Shown in pieces: positions 17,113 through 25,807 of a stretch of DNA of 50,462 nucleotides (within the stretch, counting starts at the first letter, position 1; every line of letters begins with the position of its first letter). The stretch is taken from contig DYSI01000006.1 of the NCBI GenBank assembly GCA_020718275.1, positions 1-50,462 on the forward strand, in the 5' to 3' direction. The notes under the pieces are model-generated. The model was not told where the DNA came from and ran no database searches. It saw nothing but the letters and a program-made list of their open reading frames with translations. Made by a program: the position numbers and the translations under genes. Source of the DNA: Draconibacterium orientale (GTDB taxonomy: Bacteria > Bacteroidota > Bacteroidia > Bacteroidales > UBA1556).

Positions 17113-19452
17113 TTATATTTTAATAAGCTTATTAGTGCTAACATGGATGTTGTTTTTTAAATCATAAAGCCTAGTACGAACTAAATAAACACCCCTTGGC
17201 AAATCCTTACAACTCACCTTGGTGCTTTCACTTGATGCAAAATCTTCATCAAAAAGAATTCGCCCTGAAAGATCATGTATACTGATATTAATTCGCTTAA
17301 TAGATTCAAATTCACTCACTTGAACTGAAAACTGTTCTCGGGCAGGATTCGGAAATACGGTGAGTTTTGGATTCGTTGATCGATCATTATCTTCAATTCC
17401 AATGTGAGGAGGAACTACCCCTTTTAAATACATTAAACCGCCGGAATACGTTCCTGTCATGATATCTACATAATTATCATTATTAAAATCATAAACGAGG
17501 GGCGAAGCTCTGAAATTAGCGTTAAATGGAACAAACATCTGCAACTCATCTGTGTAATTGACTACCGAAAATAAGGTGTCTGCTTCATCTAAATAAGTTA
17601 AATTCGAATCCATACCAAATTGTCCTAGTATATTGTCTTCAATATCGCGGTAATAAAATAAATGTCCCGAAGCTGAGCCTACAATGGCTTTTAAACTATC
17701 TGATTGGTCCCGAAAAAAATATGGTGATGAATAACCATAATAATAATGCCAATGGGTTCGAGTATTTATTTTCCCCATAGTATCAGTCACCAGCGTAAAT
17801 ATTGGATTAGTATGAGTGCCAGTGTTTTGATAATAACTTACCAACCCTTCTTTCTTACCAATTACTAAATCAAGAAGCGTATCCCCGTTAATATCAATTA
17901 GTTGTGGAGTTGAAAAGTATCCAACATCGATATTTTGAAAATGCAATTGAGGACTAGCTAAACTAATTGGCTGATTTACGCCAGCAGTGTTTTCATAAAA
18001 TAGCAGCTGCCCATCACTACTTCCTAAAATTAAATCGGCATCCATATCACCATCAATATCTCCATAAGTTGGATGGGTAGACACCAAATCTGCATTAGAA
18101 ATTCCTTGCCAATCGGATTCCATAAATTGATAAATGGGATTTCCTACTGTGCCAAAATTTTTATAATAGGCCAAACGAGAAACTCTATAAATTTCTAAAT
18201 TGTACCAGCTAGTATCGAGGTAGGTGGAATCAACATCACCATAGTTTCCTATGATTAAATCAAGCAAACTATCTCCATCTACATCCACCAAACAGGGTGA
18301 GGCTGCGTCACCAATGTCAATCATTCGGTCTTGTAAAAATGATTTACTACTTAAATTAAAAGTAGGATTATTGGTAATACCGTTATTTTTATACAACCAT
18401 ACATTGTTTTTGTTGGATGGTTTATAATAGGACGCATCAAATGGGGTTACTATCAAATCTTTCACATTATCATTATCTACATCAATATAGTTGGCAAGTG
18501 GGAAAGTTATCAAATCAATCGACTGATCATAGGAAGGAAATCCTGGGTCTTGACTGGTTATCAATGCTCCCTGACGGGTTCCTCCATTGGTTAGGGCATT
18601 CAAAGAAAAAAAATCTACATCACCAAGCAATAAATCCATTAGACTGTCGCCATTGAGATTTATAGAAAGTAGGGTAGAACCAGTGTGTTTTATCGATGGC
18701 GCTTTTTCTAATTCTAACTCACTTTTGTAATTACAATATTGATTTAAAAAAACAACATTATTATTTTCACTCTCTGCAAATTTACCCCAACATTTATCGT
18801 AAATCTTAAATTCTAAACTATCAGGCACGCCATACAATTCCATCGAATAGTTGCGATACATAATTAAAAATGATCCCAATACATGAAAATTAAGGATGTC
18901 CATATCGCCGTCATAATCTACATCCGAAAAACTGGGAAAATCTACAGATGAGACAAAGATATTTTCGTAAAAATTTGCTTCGGAAAAATAATTGAGCATA
19001 TAAGTTATTTGAGTAAACTTTAGTTCAGTGGCCGTTGAAATGTTTCTAAGCACTTTTATACCAGCAGGTACAAAGGTGAAAATATCTAATTTTCCGTCCA
19101 TATCATAATCCACGGTTTGCATCCAACTTGCGCACTTGGGTAGCATTTTGATGTATTGAGGAGCAAAAGTGTAGCTTATGCTATCCGTAATATTATCGTT
19201 AAGGTAGGTAAGCATCCTATCTCCATGGGTATCAAAACTAATCAAGTCCAACACCCCATCTAAATTCAAATCCATTTCCTGAAAATGAACAGAATTAAGT
19301 CCTCCAGTCCAAGCCATGGTTTGGAGGTTTCCACTACTGTCTTTTACTTGTACGCTGTTATCTCTGACAAAACCAAAATCAAAGGGAATTTGGGAATAAG
19401 CTTTTGGGATGAAAAGACATCCTAGCAAAATGAAAATGAATAATATTCGCAT
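17113..19452 (-). CDS. FG-GAP/VCBS repeat protein with T9SS type A sorting domain
   Basis: 779 residues. Signal peptide at 1-20 (ends AYSQ). About nine calcium-loop-like repeats follow: 'DLNLDGVLDLISFD', 'DYDMDGKLDIF', 'DYDGDMDILNF', 'NLNGDSLMDLLLGD', 'DVDNDNVKDLIV', 'DVDGDSLLDLIIGN', 'DIDGDMDADLILGS', 'DINGDTLLDLVIGK' and 'DFNNDNYVDIMTG'. These are FG-GAP/VCBS blades expected to form a beta-propeller. The last ~85 residues are a type A sorting domain (VFPNPAREQF, 'HDLSGRILF', 'LPRGVYLVRTR'). It is a secreted or surface protein; the ligand is unknown. It stands alone on the minus strand, converging with dnaK. Confidence 0.92.
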   Translation of the reverse strand: MRILFIFILLGCLFIPKAYSQIPFDFGFVRDNSVQVKDSSGNLQTMAWTGGLNSVHFQEMDLNLDGVLDLISFDTHGDRMLTYLNDNITDSISYTFAPQYIKMLPKCASWMQTVDYDMDGKLDIFTFVPAGIKVLRNISTATELKFTQITYMLNYFSEANFYENIFVSSVDFPSFSDVDYDGDMDILNFHVLGSFLIMYRNYSMELYGVPDSLEFKIYDKCWGKFAESENNNVVFLNQYCNYKSELELEKAPSIKHTGSTLLSINLNGDSLMDLLLGDVDFFSLNALTNGGTRQGALITSQDPGFPSYDQSIDLITFPLANYIDVDNDNVKDLIVTPFDASYYKPSNKNNVWLYKNNGITNNPTFNLSSKSFLQDRMIDIGDAASPCLVDVDGDSLLDLIIGNYGDVDSTYLDTSWYNLEIYRVSRLAYYKNFGTVGNPIYQFMESDWQGISNADLVSTHPTYGDIDGDMDADLILGSSDGQLLFYENTAGVNQPISLASPQLHFQNIDVGYFSTPQLIDINGDTLLDLVIGKKEGLVSYYQNTGTHTNPIFTLVTDTMGKINTRTHWHYYYGYSSPYFFRDQSDSLKAIVGSASGHLFYYRDIEDNILGQFGMDSNLTYLDEADTLFSVVNYTDELQMFVPFNANFRASPLVYDFNNDNYVDIMTGTYSGGLMYLKGVVPPHIGIEDNDRSTNPKLTVFPNPAREQFSVQVSEFESIKRINISIHDLSGRILFDEDFASSESTKVSCKDLPRGVYLVRTRLYDLKNNIHVSTNKLIKI

Positions 19453-19527
19453 GTGAAATGGTTTTAATAATTACGAAAAAAAGACCGTTTTAATCCGTTT
19501 AAAGTTGCTTATATACTTTTGGTGTGA

Positions 19528-19758
19528 TTACTTTATTGCTCTGCTTGGTTTTAGAAGATATTCTAGCCCATTAAGTCTTATTTCGTACATCAACTGCAAT
19601 TGCTCGCCTAATTTTCCTTTCGGAAATCCTTTTTGCCTAAACCACACCAAATACGACTCTGGTAAATTAATCAATAAACTCCCTTTGTATTTACCAAAAG
19701 GCATTTTCATTTCTAAAAATTTCACAAACTCTTCTGACTGACTATTTAGTTCTATCAT
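19528..19758 (-). CDS. DUF3820 family protein
   Basis: 76 residues. The core 'MPFGKYKGSLLINLPESYLVWF' with 'GFPKGKLGEQLQLMYEI' is the DUF3820 pattern (small proteins with a G-K-Y/H-K-G motif, some named as putative quorum-sensing-regulated virulence factors). Biochemical function is not known. It starts 8 bp after the stop of the radical SAM gene, so the two are probably one transcript. Small size and strong family match make it a real gene. Confidence 0.85.
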   Translation of the reverse strand: MIELNSQSEEFVKFLEMKMPFGKYKGSLLINLPESYLVWFRQKGFPKGKLGEQLQLMYEIRLNGLEYLLKPSRAIK

Positions 19759-19766
19759 ATTGATAT

Positions 19767-20543
19767 TTAGCTCGAAATAGAAATATTAAAACCTGCTTCA
19801 CGCACTCGATTCCCTATTTTTTCCATTACTTCTTTACCGATTTTTTCTAAATCGGTATGTGGAGTATCCCGATCAATAGGGTAAATCATTACCATTTGTG
19901 GTTTTATTTTCCTGAGCGCCGACATCCATGCTTCTAACTCAATTTCAGTGGTATTGTCGAAATGTTTGCCTTGATAATTACCTTTAACAAATAGCGTTTG
20001 GATAGCCAACTTGCCTTCAAAAACACATAGTCGATCGACTAAGTCTGCCACCGTAATTTTAACTTTTGGTCGGTTTATCAATTGAAAAGTTTCATCAATC
20101 GCACTATCAAGTTTCAAAATATTTTGGTCTACCTTGAGCAAAGCGGCGATAATTTCTTTTCGATGTATTTGGGTAGCATTGCTTAAAACTGAAATCTTTG
20201 CTTGGGGGAAAAACTCATCTCTAAGCGCAATGGTATCATCAATTATCTTCGCAAATTCAGGGTGAATGGTGGGTTCTCCATTGCCAGCAAAGGTAATAGT
20301 GTCAGGCCCTTTACCTTCGGCTTGCATTTTTTGCAACTGATTTCGTAAGGCTTGGCTAATTTCCTCCCGATGATGCAACTTAAGCTTTTCTTTAGATTGC
20401 AATGTCCAACCACATTCACAATAAAGGCAATCGTATGTACAGTATTTATAATCCTCTGGAAGCAAGTTCACTCCCAAACTAACGCCTAAGCGACGCGACT
20501 GAATGGGCCCAAAAATAATATCGTTGAATAAAAAAGTCGCCAT
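19767..20543 (-). CDS. Radical SAM protein
   Basis: 258 residues. The iron-sulfur motif CTYDCLYC (CxxxCxxC, about residues 34-41) lies in 'YKYCTYDCLYCECGW', preceded by 'IIFGPIQSRRLGVSLGVNLLP'. 'ITFAGNGEPTIHPEF' is the SAM-binding 'GGE-like' strand and 'VLSNATQI' the next. It is a short radical SAM enzyme without an added C-terminal Fe-S domain. It resembles a Bacteroidota/Clostridia group annotated only as radical SAM; the substrate is unknown. DUF3820 follows at 8 bp. Confidence 0.9.
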   Translation of the reverse strand: MATFLFNDIIFGPIQSRRLGVSLGVNLLPEDYKYCTYDCLYCECGWTLQSKEKLKLHHREEISQALRNQLQKMQAEGKGPDTITFAGNGEPTIHPEFAKIIDDTIALRDEFFPQAKISVLSNATQIHRKEIIAALLKVDQNILKLDSAIDETFQLINRPKVKITVADLVDRLCVFEGKLAIQTLFVKGNYQGKHFDNTTEIELEAWMSALRKIKPQMVMIYPIDRDTPHTDLEKIGKEVMEKIGNRVREAGFNISISS

Positions 20544-20634
20544 GGTTGATTAGAATTAAAACTATTGAATTTCCTCTTTTCTAAAATGAAATACCTAAGC
20601 AAAATAATATTTTAATTTACTGAATATCAGCAAA

Positions 20635-21717
20635 TTAATTATTACTTAAAAGCGTTAGAACCTCTCTTTTGAGTATTTCGATATGATTGGAGGTGATATC
20701 AATAATTTTGTCCTTTTTTAAATCTGACAAAAATCTGACAGCGCTCTCTGTACTCATCGCGGCTAATTCAGCAATATCTTTGCGACTTACATTGGTGGTG
20801 ATAATTTTGCCGTTAAAAATATCATTAGCTAAATAAAGTAATGTCTCAGATAATCTTCCTAATGCTTGCTTATTGGCAATTGAGCTCATTCTGTTTAGAT
20901 GACTTTGGGTGGTATTGCAATACCAATTCAATATGCGATTAGTAAACGCATGATTGCGACTCATAATGCTTTTAAAAGTCTGTACATCAATTAAGTATGC
21001 TTTGCATTTGGTTAGTGCACTTCCCGAAAATGCATAGATATTTTTACCGTAAACAGATGATAAGCCGATAAAAGAAATAGGTTTTACTATCTTAAAATTA
21101 AATCCTTTATCAAAATTCCCTTCAACATAATTTTTGGATAAACCGCTGTGTAATAATATAAGGTAAGAGGCAATTGCTCCTTGCTTAAAAATAGTTTCCC
21201 CTTTCTTGAATTCAATTTTTACACGCAGTAATTCTTTTATTTCCTCTTCTTTTAGGTCTTGTGTTCTAAGCCAATTAATCACCTCTTGTTCTGTTTTATT
21301 AGATTCGCCATCAGTGCTCGAATGAACTTGCAATGAGGAAATAGTCTCCTGCAATCGATGATAAACAAGGTAGGAATTAAGTTTGGTAGTAATCGCTTTA
21401 AGAAGTTGATGTTCACCACTCAAAAATACACCCTTCTCTTCGCGCATATTTTTGGTGTATACAATAGTAATCTGGCCCTCCACTTTCGATTCAAGAACAA
21501 TGTCGGATTGCATTTTCAAAATGGTATTTCTAAAACCTGCTGTTTGGAATGTTTTTTCGCCCCATTGTATCGACGCTTCGCACGAATCTGAATATCGCCA
21601 AGCTTGTGGTAAAAGCGTAACTAGCTTTTGTAGTGCTTCATCAATACTGAGTTCATAATCACTTAATATCTCATCCGCCTTATAGAGGCATGATAATTCT
21701 TTATGTTGATATTCCAT
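20635..21717 (-). CDS. Crp/Fnr-type regulator fused to an N-terminal sensor domain
   Basis: 360 residues, well above the ~220 of a plain Crp protein. Residues 1-125 ('ELSCLYKADEILSDYELSIDEALQKLVTLLPQAWRYSD') resemble the GAF-like sensor module found at the front of some histidine kinases. A cyclic-nucleotide-binding-like beta roll follows ('FKKGETIFKQGAIASYLILLHSGL', about 170-195), then a Crp-type helix-turn-helix at the C-terminus ('TNVSRKDIAELAAMSTESAVRFLSDLKKDKII'). The typical cAMP-binding RxS arginine-serine pair is not visible, so another ligand is likely. A -7 box lies 48 bp upstream. Confidence 0.87.
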   Translation of the reverse strand: MEYQHKELSCLYKADEILSDYELSIDEALQKLVTLLPQAWRYSDSCEASIQWGEKTFQTAGFRNTILKMQSDIVLESKVEGQITIVYTKNMREEKGVFLSGEHQLLKAITTKLNSYLVYHRLQETISSLQVHSSTDGESNKTEQEVINWLRTQDLKEEEIKELLRVKIEFKKGETIFKQGAIASYLILLHSGLSKNYVEGNFDKGFNFKIVKPISFIGLSSVYGKNIYAFSGSALTKCKAYLIDVQTFKSIMSRNHAFTNRILNWYCNTTQSHLNRMSSIANKQALGRLSETLLYLANDIFNGKIITTNVSRKDIAELAAMSTESAVRFLSDLKKDKIIDITSNHIEILKREVLTLLSNN

Positions 21718-21764
21718 TGATTTAGTATAAGTTAGAATGAAATGTTTGGTACCTATTCAAAATG

Positions 21765-21772
21765 CAAAGTTA
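21765..21772 (-). promoter_or_regulatory. -7 promoter box of the Crp-type regulator
   Basis: On the minus strand it reads TAACTTTG, matching TAnnTTTG. It lies 47 bp upstream of the start codon. No clear -33 element. Confidence 0.5.
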
Positions 21773-22054
21773 TGAAAAAAATAACATTTTACCTAAAATA
21801 TATTATCCTTTATGCCTTTCGATTGTTTAGTAAACTGTCTTTCTGTACATTCCGTACTTGACTTTTTTTTGACTGTTTTTTAAAAACTGTTAGCTCCTAA
21901 TGTCTATCTTTCGATTTGAAAACATCTTTGTGGTCATCAATAAATTCACACTAGCCTATAGTGTTTTAGACAATAAAAAATAAATGCCAATTGCATAAAA
22001 TATCATCTATAACAGTTTCGTCAAAATCTCTACTTTCTAAATATTAAACTTTGC

Positions 22055-22062
22055 TACCTTTG
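22055..22062 (+). promoter_or_regulatory. -7 promoter box of the membrane protein gene
   Basis: TACCTTTG followed by CAGCC is one of the best matches to the phylum consensus in the window. It lies 25 bp before the ATG. A TTTC at 22034-22037 could be a degenerate -33. Confidence 0.7.
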
Positions 22063-22087
22063 CAGCCACAAATTGTAATTCATTCCT

Positions 22088-22909
22088 ATGAAAAAAATTA
22101 AGTCAGTATTGTTGTGGGTTTTGGCTTTTATCATAACCGTTTCAGCAGCCATTTACCAAAAAACAACTGGGCCTACCTATCCTAAAAAAGGTAATGTCAC
22201 GATTGAAAATAAAACCTATACGTTTAAACTCTTAACTTCTCACGGGGGCACATCTGATGCACCTATTGAAATAGCAGTTCCACAAAATATCAATGGTACT
22301 ATAAGTTATCGAAAATTTCGTAGTCAGGATTCGCTTACGATGGTTCCAATGACTTATCAAAACGGAAAATTAGTAGGTTATTTACCCAATCAACCCCCTG
22401 CTGGTAAACTCGAATACCTAGTAGTACTAAATGATAATAAGCAATCATATGCCTTAAATCCTAAACCTACCATAATTCGCTTTAAAGGTGATGTGCCATT
22501 AGGAATATTAATTCCACACATCTTTTTCATGTTTTTGGCCATGATGGTATCCACCCGCACAGGAATTGAGGCAATTTCTAAGCGAAAACAAGTGCTTTTG
22601 TTCGTTAAAATTACGCTGGTGAGTTTATTTATTGGCGGTTTAATTCTTGGTCCAATTGTGCAAGAATATGCTTTTGGCGATTACTGGACTGGTTGGCCTT
22701 TCGGCGGCGATTGGACTGATAACAAAACCATTGTAGCATTTTTGTTTTGGGTGATTGCCTTTTTCGTATTGCGCAAAAAACCTCAAAATCGACTTTGGCC
22801 AATCATTGCTTTCGCGGTCTTGTTTGCAGTATATATGATACCTCATTCCATGGGCGGTTCTGAACTTGATCCAAATACGGGTAAGGTCACTACCGGATTG
22901 AAGAAATAA
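22088..22909 (+). CDS. Conserved multi-pass membrane protein of unknown function
   Basis: 273 residues. An N-terminal hydrophobic segment (about 5-22) is followed by a beta-rich domain of ~100 residues with 'FKLLTSHGGTSDAPIEIAVP', expected outside the membrane. The C-terminal half has about four membrane helices: 'GILIPHIFFMFLAMMVSTR', 'ITLVSLFIGGLILGPIV', 'IVAFLFWVIAFFVL' and 'WPIIAFAVLFAVYMIP'. Between the last helices lies 'YAFGDYWTGWPFGGDWTDN', a Trp-rich loop that could be functional. I do not recognise the family. It is a single gene with its own promoter and terminator. Confidence 0.8.
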   Translation: MKKIKSVLLWVLAFIITVSAAIYQKTTGPTYPKKGNVTIENKTYTFKLLTSHGGTSDAPIEIAVPQNINGTISYRKFRSQDSLTMVPMTYQNGKLVGYLPNQPPAGKLEYLVVLNDNKQSYALNPKPTIIRFKGDVPLGILIPHIFFMFLAMMVSTRTGIEAISKRKQVLLFVKITLVSLFIGGLILGPIVQEYAFGDYWTGWPFGGDWTDNKTIVAFLFWVIAFFVLRKKPQNRLWPIIAFAVLFAVYMIPHSMGGSELDPNTGKVTTGLKK

Positions 22910-22988
22910 TTAATAAATATATTTAATTGTTATTCACTTTATTATATACTAAACTCAAAGCAATTTAAGAATTTTCGTGTTGAAATTG

Positions 22989-23020
22989 AAAGCCATAATT
23001 CACTTATTATGGCTTTTTTA
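22989..23020 (+). terminator. Rho-independent terminator
   Basis: AAAGCCATAAT (22989-22999) pairs perfectly with ATTATGGCTTT (23006-23016), followed by a T-tract. It is about 80 bp after the membrane protein stop and directly before MITE copy 3. Confidence 0.88.
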
Positions 23021-23029
23021 TTTTAAAAT

Positions 23030-23100
23030 CAGTGTTGTCCGATAAAAAAACTACTAAATTGCCGAAATGGACTAAATATAATTTTTAACGGACAATAGTG
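23030..23100 (+). mobile_element. 71-bp MITE, copy 3
   Basis: Identical to copy 2. Flanked by a perfect 9-bp direct repeat TTTTAAAAT (23021-23029 and 23101-23109). It ends only 13 bp before the -7 box of the riboswitch transcript, so the -33 region is now element sequence. Confidence 0.95.
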
Positions 23101-23113
23101 TTTTAAAATATAT

Positions 23114-23121
23114 TACTTTTG
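23114..23121 (+). promoter_or_regulatory. -7 box of the TPP riboswitch transcript
   Basis: TACTTTTG followed by CATGG matches TAnnTTTG and lies 13 bp before the aptamer, the right place for a start site just ahead of it. The expected -33 position falls in the right end of MITE copy 3, where no TTTG is present. Confidence 0.6.
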
Positions 23122-23134
23122 CATGGATTTCATA

Positions 23135-23206
23135 AAGGGGTGCCCTAAAATTTCGGGCTGAGATCATACCCATATTACCTGAACCGGGTAGTGCCGGCGG
23201 AGGGAA
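23135..23206 (+). promoter_or_regulatory. TPP (thiamine pyrophosphate) riboswitch, THI box
   Basis: The conserved core is clear: GGGGTGCC near 23137, GGGCTGAGA at 23155-23163, ACCTGAACCGGGTAGTGCC at 23177-23195 and GGCGGAGGGA just after. These match the pyrimidine- and pyrophosphate-binding helices of the THI box. The aptamer stands about 120 bp before the ATG of a TonB-dependent receptor and should switch it off when TPP is plentiful. Confidence 0.95.
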
Positions 23207-23216
23207 AAATGGATGC

Positions 23217-23260
23217 CAAATTATAACTAATTTGTTGTCCAAAGTTTAGGGGAAACTTTG
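23217..23260 (+). other. Possible expression platform hairpins after the TPP aptamer
   Basis: Two small hairpins follow the aptamer: CAAATTA (23217-23223) with TAATTTG (23228-23234), and CAAAGTTT (23240-23247) with AAACTTTG (23253-23260). There is no U-tract after either, so control of ribosome access is more likely than termination. The mechanism is inferred. Confidence 0.45.
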
Positions 23261-23325
23261 TAATTAATAGCCATTTGGAATACCTCTTCCGATTGAGTAG
23301 AAGTTTTACTAAAAATTTAATCAAA

Positions 23326-25716
23326 ATGTTTAAAAACAATTTTTTACTGTTGCTAATGGCAATCTGCTTACCTGCTTTTGCCTTGGCTCAAAACAGTATT
23401 GATGGGAAGGTTTTCGACCATCAAAGTCAAAATCCGCTTCCTTGGGCTCACGTTTCGCTGGATGGAACCCAGCTAATGACCGTGAGCGATTTAAATGGTT
23501 ATTTCAAATTCGGAAATCTTAAATCAGGGAATTATACCTTGATAATTAGCTATTTGGGTTATGAAACTAGCCAAACAAAAATTGAAGTTCCACAACAAAA
23601 CATGCTTAAAGTTGAAATGCAAACCAAGGCTTTTATGGAAGACGAAGTAATTATTTCGGCTACAAGAGCCACAGAACGCACCGGTACTACTTACCAAAAT
23701 ATTGGAAAGGCAGAACTCAAAAAAGCAGATTTAGGAAAGGATTTACCTTATATTTTAAACTTAAGCCCTTCCTTAGTTAGTACTTCAGATGCTGGCGCGG
23801 GAGTAGGTTACACCTCTGTCCGTATTCGTGGTACCGACATTAGTAGAATTAATGTAACCCTAAATGGAATTCCAATGAATGACGCAGAAAGTCAAGGCGT
23901 TTGGTGGGTAAATATGCCCGATATTACGGCCTCTCTAAATAGCATTCAAATTCAAAGGGGAATTGGCACATCTAGCAATGGCGCTGCGGCTTTTGGCGCT
24001 TCTATCAATATGTTATCCAATGCGATGGCACAAGAACCTAGTTTTGAATTTAATTCTGCAATCGGTTCTTTCAATACCTCAAGATTGCGCTTGGCGGCTT
24101 CCACTGGTCTTATTGATGGTAAATGGACTTTTGATACTCGTCTTTCGAAAGTGTATAGTGATGGCTATGTCGACAGGGCGAGCTCAGATTTGAAATCGTT
24201 TTTTGTTTCAGCTGCCCACTATTCAAAAAATGCCATTATTCGCATTAATGTTTTTTCGGGTAAAGAAAAAACCTATCAATCTTGGTATGGAGTTCCAAAA
24301 GATAGTCTGAAATCAAATCCTACCTATAATCCATATACCTATGAAAATCAAATTGATAACTATCAACAAGATCATTACCAATTGCATTATTTGAGAAAGT
24401 TAAATTCCCATTGGAATTTAAATGCAGCCTTGCATTACACCAAAGGTCGCGGCTACTATGAAAGTTGGAAAGATGACGAAAGCTTTACAGATTATGGCTT
24501 GCCTAATCCTATTATTGGCTTGGATACAATTACCAACACTAATTTGGTGCAGCAAAAATGGCTCGATAATGACTTTTATGGTGCTACCTTCTCACTCGAT
24601 TTTGATGATAAAAACAAATGGCGTCTCAATATTGGTGGTTCTGCAAACCAGTACATAGGTAACCATTTTGGAAAAATTATTTGGGCAGAATATGCTTCCA
24701 TGCCAAAGGATTATGAATGGTATCGAAATCAAGGGGTGAAAAATACCTATAATTTATACGTTAAAACTGCCTATCAAATCTCAAAACCTTTAAGCTTCTA
24801 TGGCGATTTACTCTATCGCAAAGTGGACTATTCCATGGAAGGCCCACATGATGATTTTAAAGATTTAACCGCAAACTATCACTTCAATTTCATCAATCCA
24901 AAAGCTGGATTTAACTATCATTTGACATCGAATCATAAAACATATTTCTCCATTGCCTCTGCCAAAAAAGAACCAAGTAGAAGCGACTTTAGAGATGCTG
25001 ACCTTGGTAAAACACCCAAATCAGAGTTGCTAATTGATTATGAATTAGGCTATTCACTTAATATCAAAAAACTTAGTTTTAGCGCTAATGCCTTTTGGAT
25101 GGATTATACAAACCAATTGGTGCTTACCGGAAAAGTTAATAATGTTGGCAATCCAATTATGACCAATGTCGAAAGTTCATACAGAGCTGGAGTGGAGTTG
25201 ATTTTTAGTTTGACTCCTACCAAATGGTTCAATTGGAACGCTAATGTAAGTTTGAGTCAAAATAAGATTAGTGACTTTACTGAATTTGTTGACAATTGGG
25301 ATACTTGGTCTCAAGACTCAACCTTAATTGGAAACACCACAATCGCTTTCTCGCCCTCAGTCGTAGCCGCCAATCAATTTCAGATAGTACCATTCGATTA
25401 TATGGAAATTATGATTAATACTAAGTATGTTGGCAAACAATACATCGATAATACATCAAATGATTATAACAGCCTAAGCGCTTATTCAAGTACTGATTTG
25501 GTTTTTCATTATACGATCAAAAGCCTTCACTTGAAAAAAATTGGCTTAAGTTTTAGCATCAATAATCTTTTTAATGCACAATACGCCGCAAATGCTTGGA
25601 TTTATAGTTATAATTATACAAATACCACCACCAATCTTCCCGAAAGAGGAGTGATTGATGGATATTATCCACAAGCAGGCACTAACTTTATGCTCGGCTT
25701 AGATCTGAAATTCTAG
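23326..25716 (+). CDS. TonB-dependent receptor, likely for thiamine or a thiamine precursor
   Basis: 796 residues from ATG 23326. Signal peptide ending ALAQ; a carboxypeptidase-regulatory-like domain (about 22-105, 'GKVFDHQSQNPLPWAHVSLDG'); a plug domain ('YILNLSPSLVSTSDAGAGVGYTSVRIRG', 'IQIQRGIGTSSNGAAAFGA'); then a 22-strand-type barrel ending in Phe ('LGLDLKF'). It imports a ligand through the outer membrane using TonB. The TPP riboswitch upstream makes thiamine or its pyrimidine/thiazole parts the likely substrate. In-frame starts back to 23275 would precede the signal peptide with 17 charged residues and are less likely. No thiamine transporter or salvage gene follows. Confidence 0.92.
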   Translation: MFKNNFLLLLMAICLPAFALAQNSIDGKVFDHQSQNPLPWAHVSLDGTQLMTVSDLNGYFKFGNLKSGNYTLIISYLGYETSQTKIEVPQQNMLKVEMQTKAFMEDEVIISATRATERTGTTYQNIGKAELKKADLGKDLPYILNLSPSLVSTSDAGAGVGYTSVRIRGTDISRINVTLNGIPMNDAESQGVWWVNMPDITASLNSIQIQRGIGTSSNGAAAFGASINMLSNAMAQEPSFEFNSAIGSFNTSRLRLAASTGLIDGKWTFDTRLSKVYSDGYVDRASSDLKSFFVSAAHYSKNAIIRINVFSGKEKTYQSWYGVPKDSLKSNPTYNPYTYENQIDNYQQDHYQLHYLRKLNSHWNLNAALHYTKGRGYYESWKDDESFTDYGLPNPIIGLDTITNTNLVQQKWLDNDFYGATFSLDFDDKNKWRLNIGGSANQYIGNHFGKIIWAEYASMPKDYEWYRNQGVKNTYNLYVKTAYQISKPLSFYGDLLYRKVDYSMEGPHDDFKDLTANYHFNFINPKAGFNYHLTSNHKTYFSIASAKKEPSRSDFRDADLGKTPKSELLIDYELGYSLNIKKLSFSANAFWMDYTNQLVLTGKVNNVGNPIMTNVESSYRAGVELIFSLTPTKWFNWNANVSLSQNKISDFTEFVDNWDTWSQDSTLIGNTTIAFSPSVVAANQFQIVPFDYMEIMINTKYVGKQYIDNTSNDYNSLSAYSSTDLVFHYTIKSLHLKKIGLSFSINNLFNAQYAANAWIYSYNYTNTTTNLPERGVIDGYYPQAGTNFMLGLDLKF

Positions 25717-25735
25717 ATTTACTTTTTGCCTTTTT

Positions 25736-25782
25736 CAGTTCGATATCTCATTCATCAAATAAGATATCGAACTGATTTTTTA
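25736..25782 (+). terminator. Rho-independent terminator of the TonB receptor
   Basis: CAGTTCGATATCT (25736-25748) pairs perfectly with AGATATCGAACTG (25762-25774), followed by ATTTTTTAT. It is 20 bp after the stop. Confidence 0.92.
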
Positions 25783-25795
25783 TTTAAAATCCACT

Positions 25796-25803
25796 TACTT
25801 TTG
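25796..25803 (+). promoter_or_regulatory. -7 box of the acyl-CoA reductase gene
   Basis: TACTTTTG followed by CAGC ends only 4 bp before ATG 25808. A start site at the usual distance would fall at or beside the ATG, implying a leaderless or nearly leaderless mRNA. Confidence 0.55.
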
Positions 25804-25807
25804 CAGC

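Larger units (their letters stand above)
21718..22087. other. Divergent intergenic region
   Basis: 370 bp between the Crp-type regulator and the membrane protein gene. It holds two -7 boxes facing outward (21765-21772 minus, 22055-22062 plus). The rest is AT-rich, and I see no gene, strong hairpin or RNA. Confidence 0.6.
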
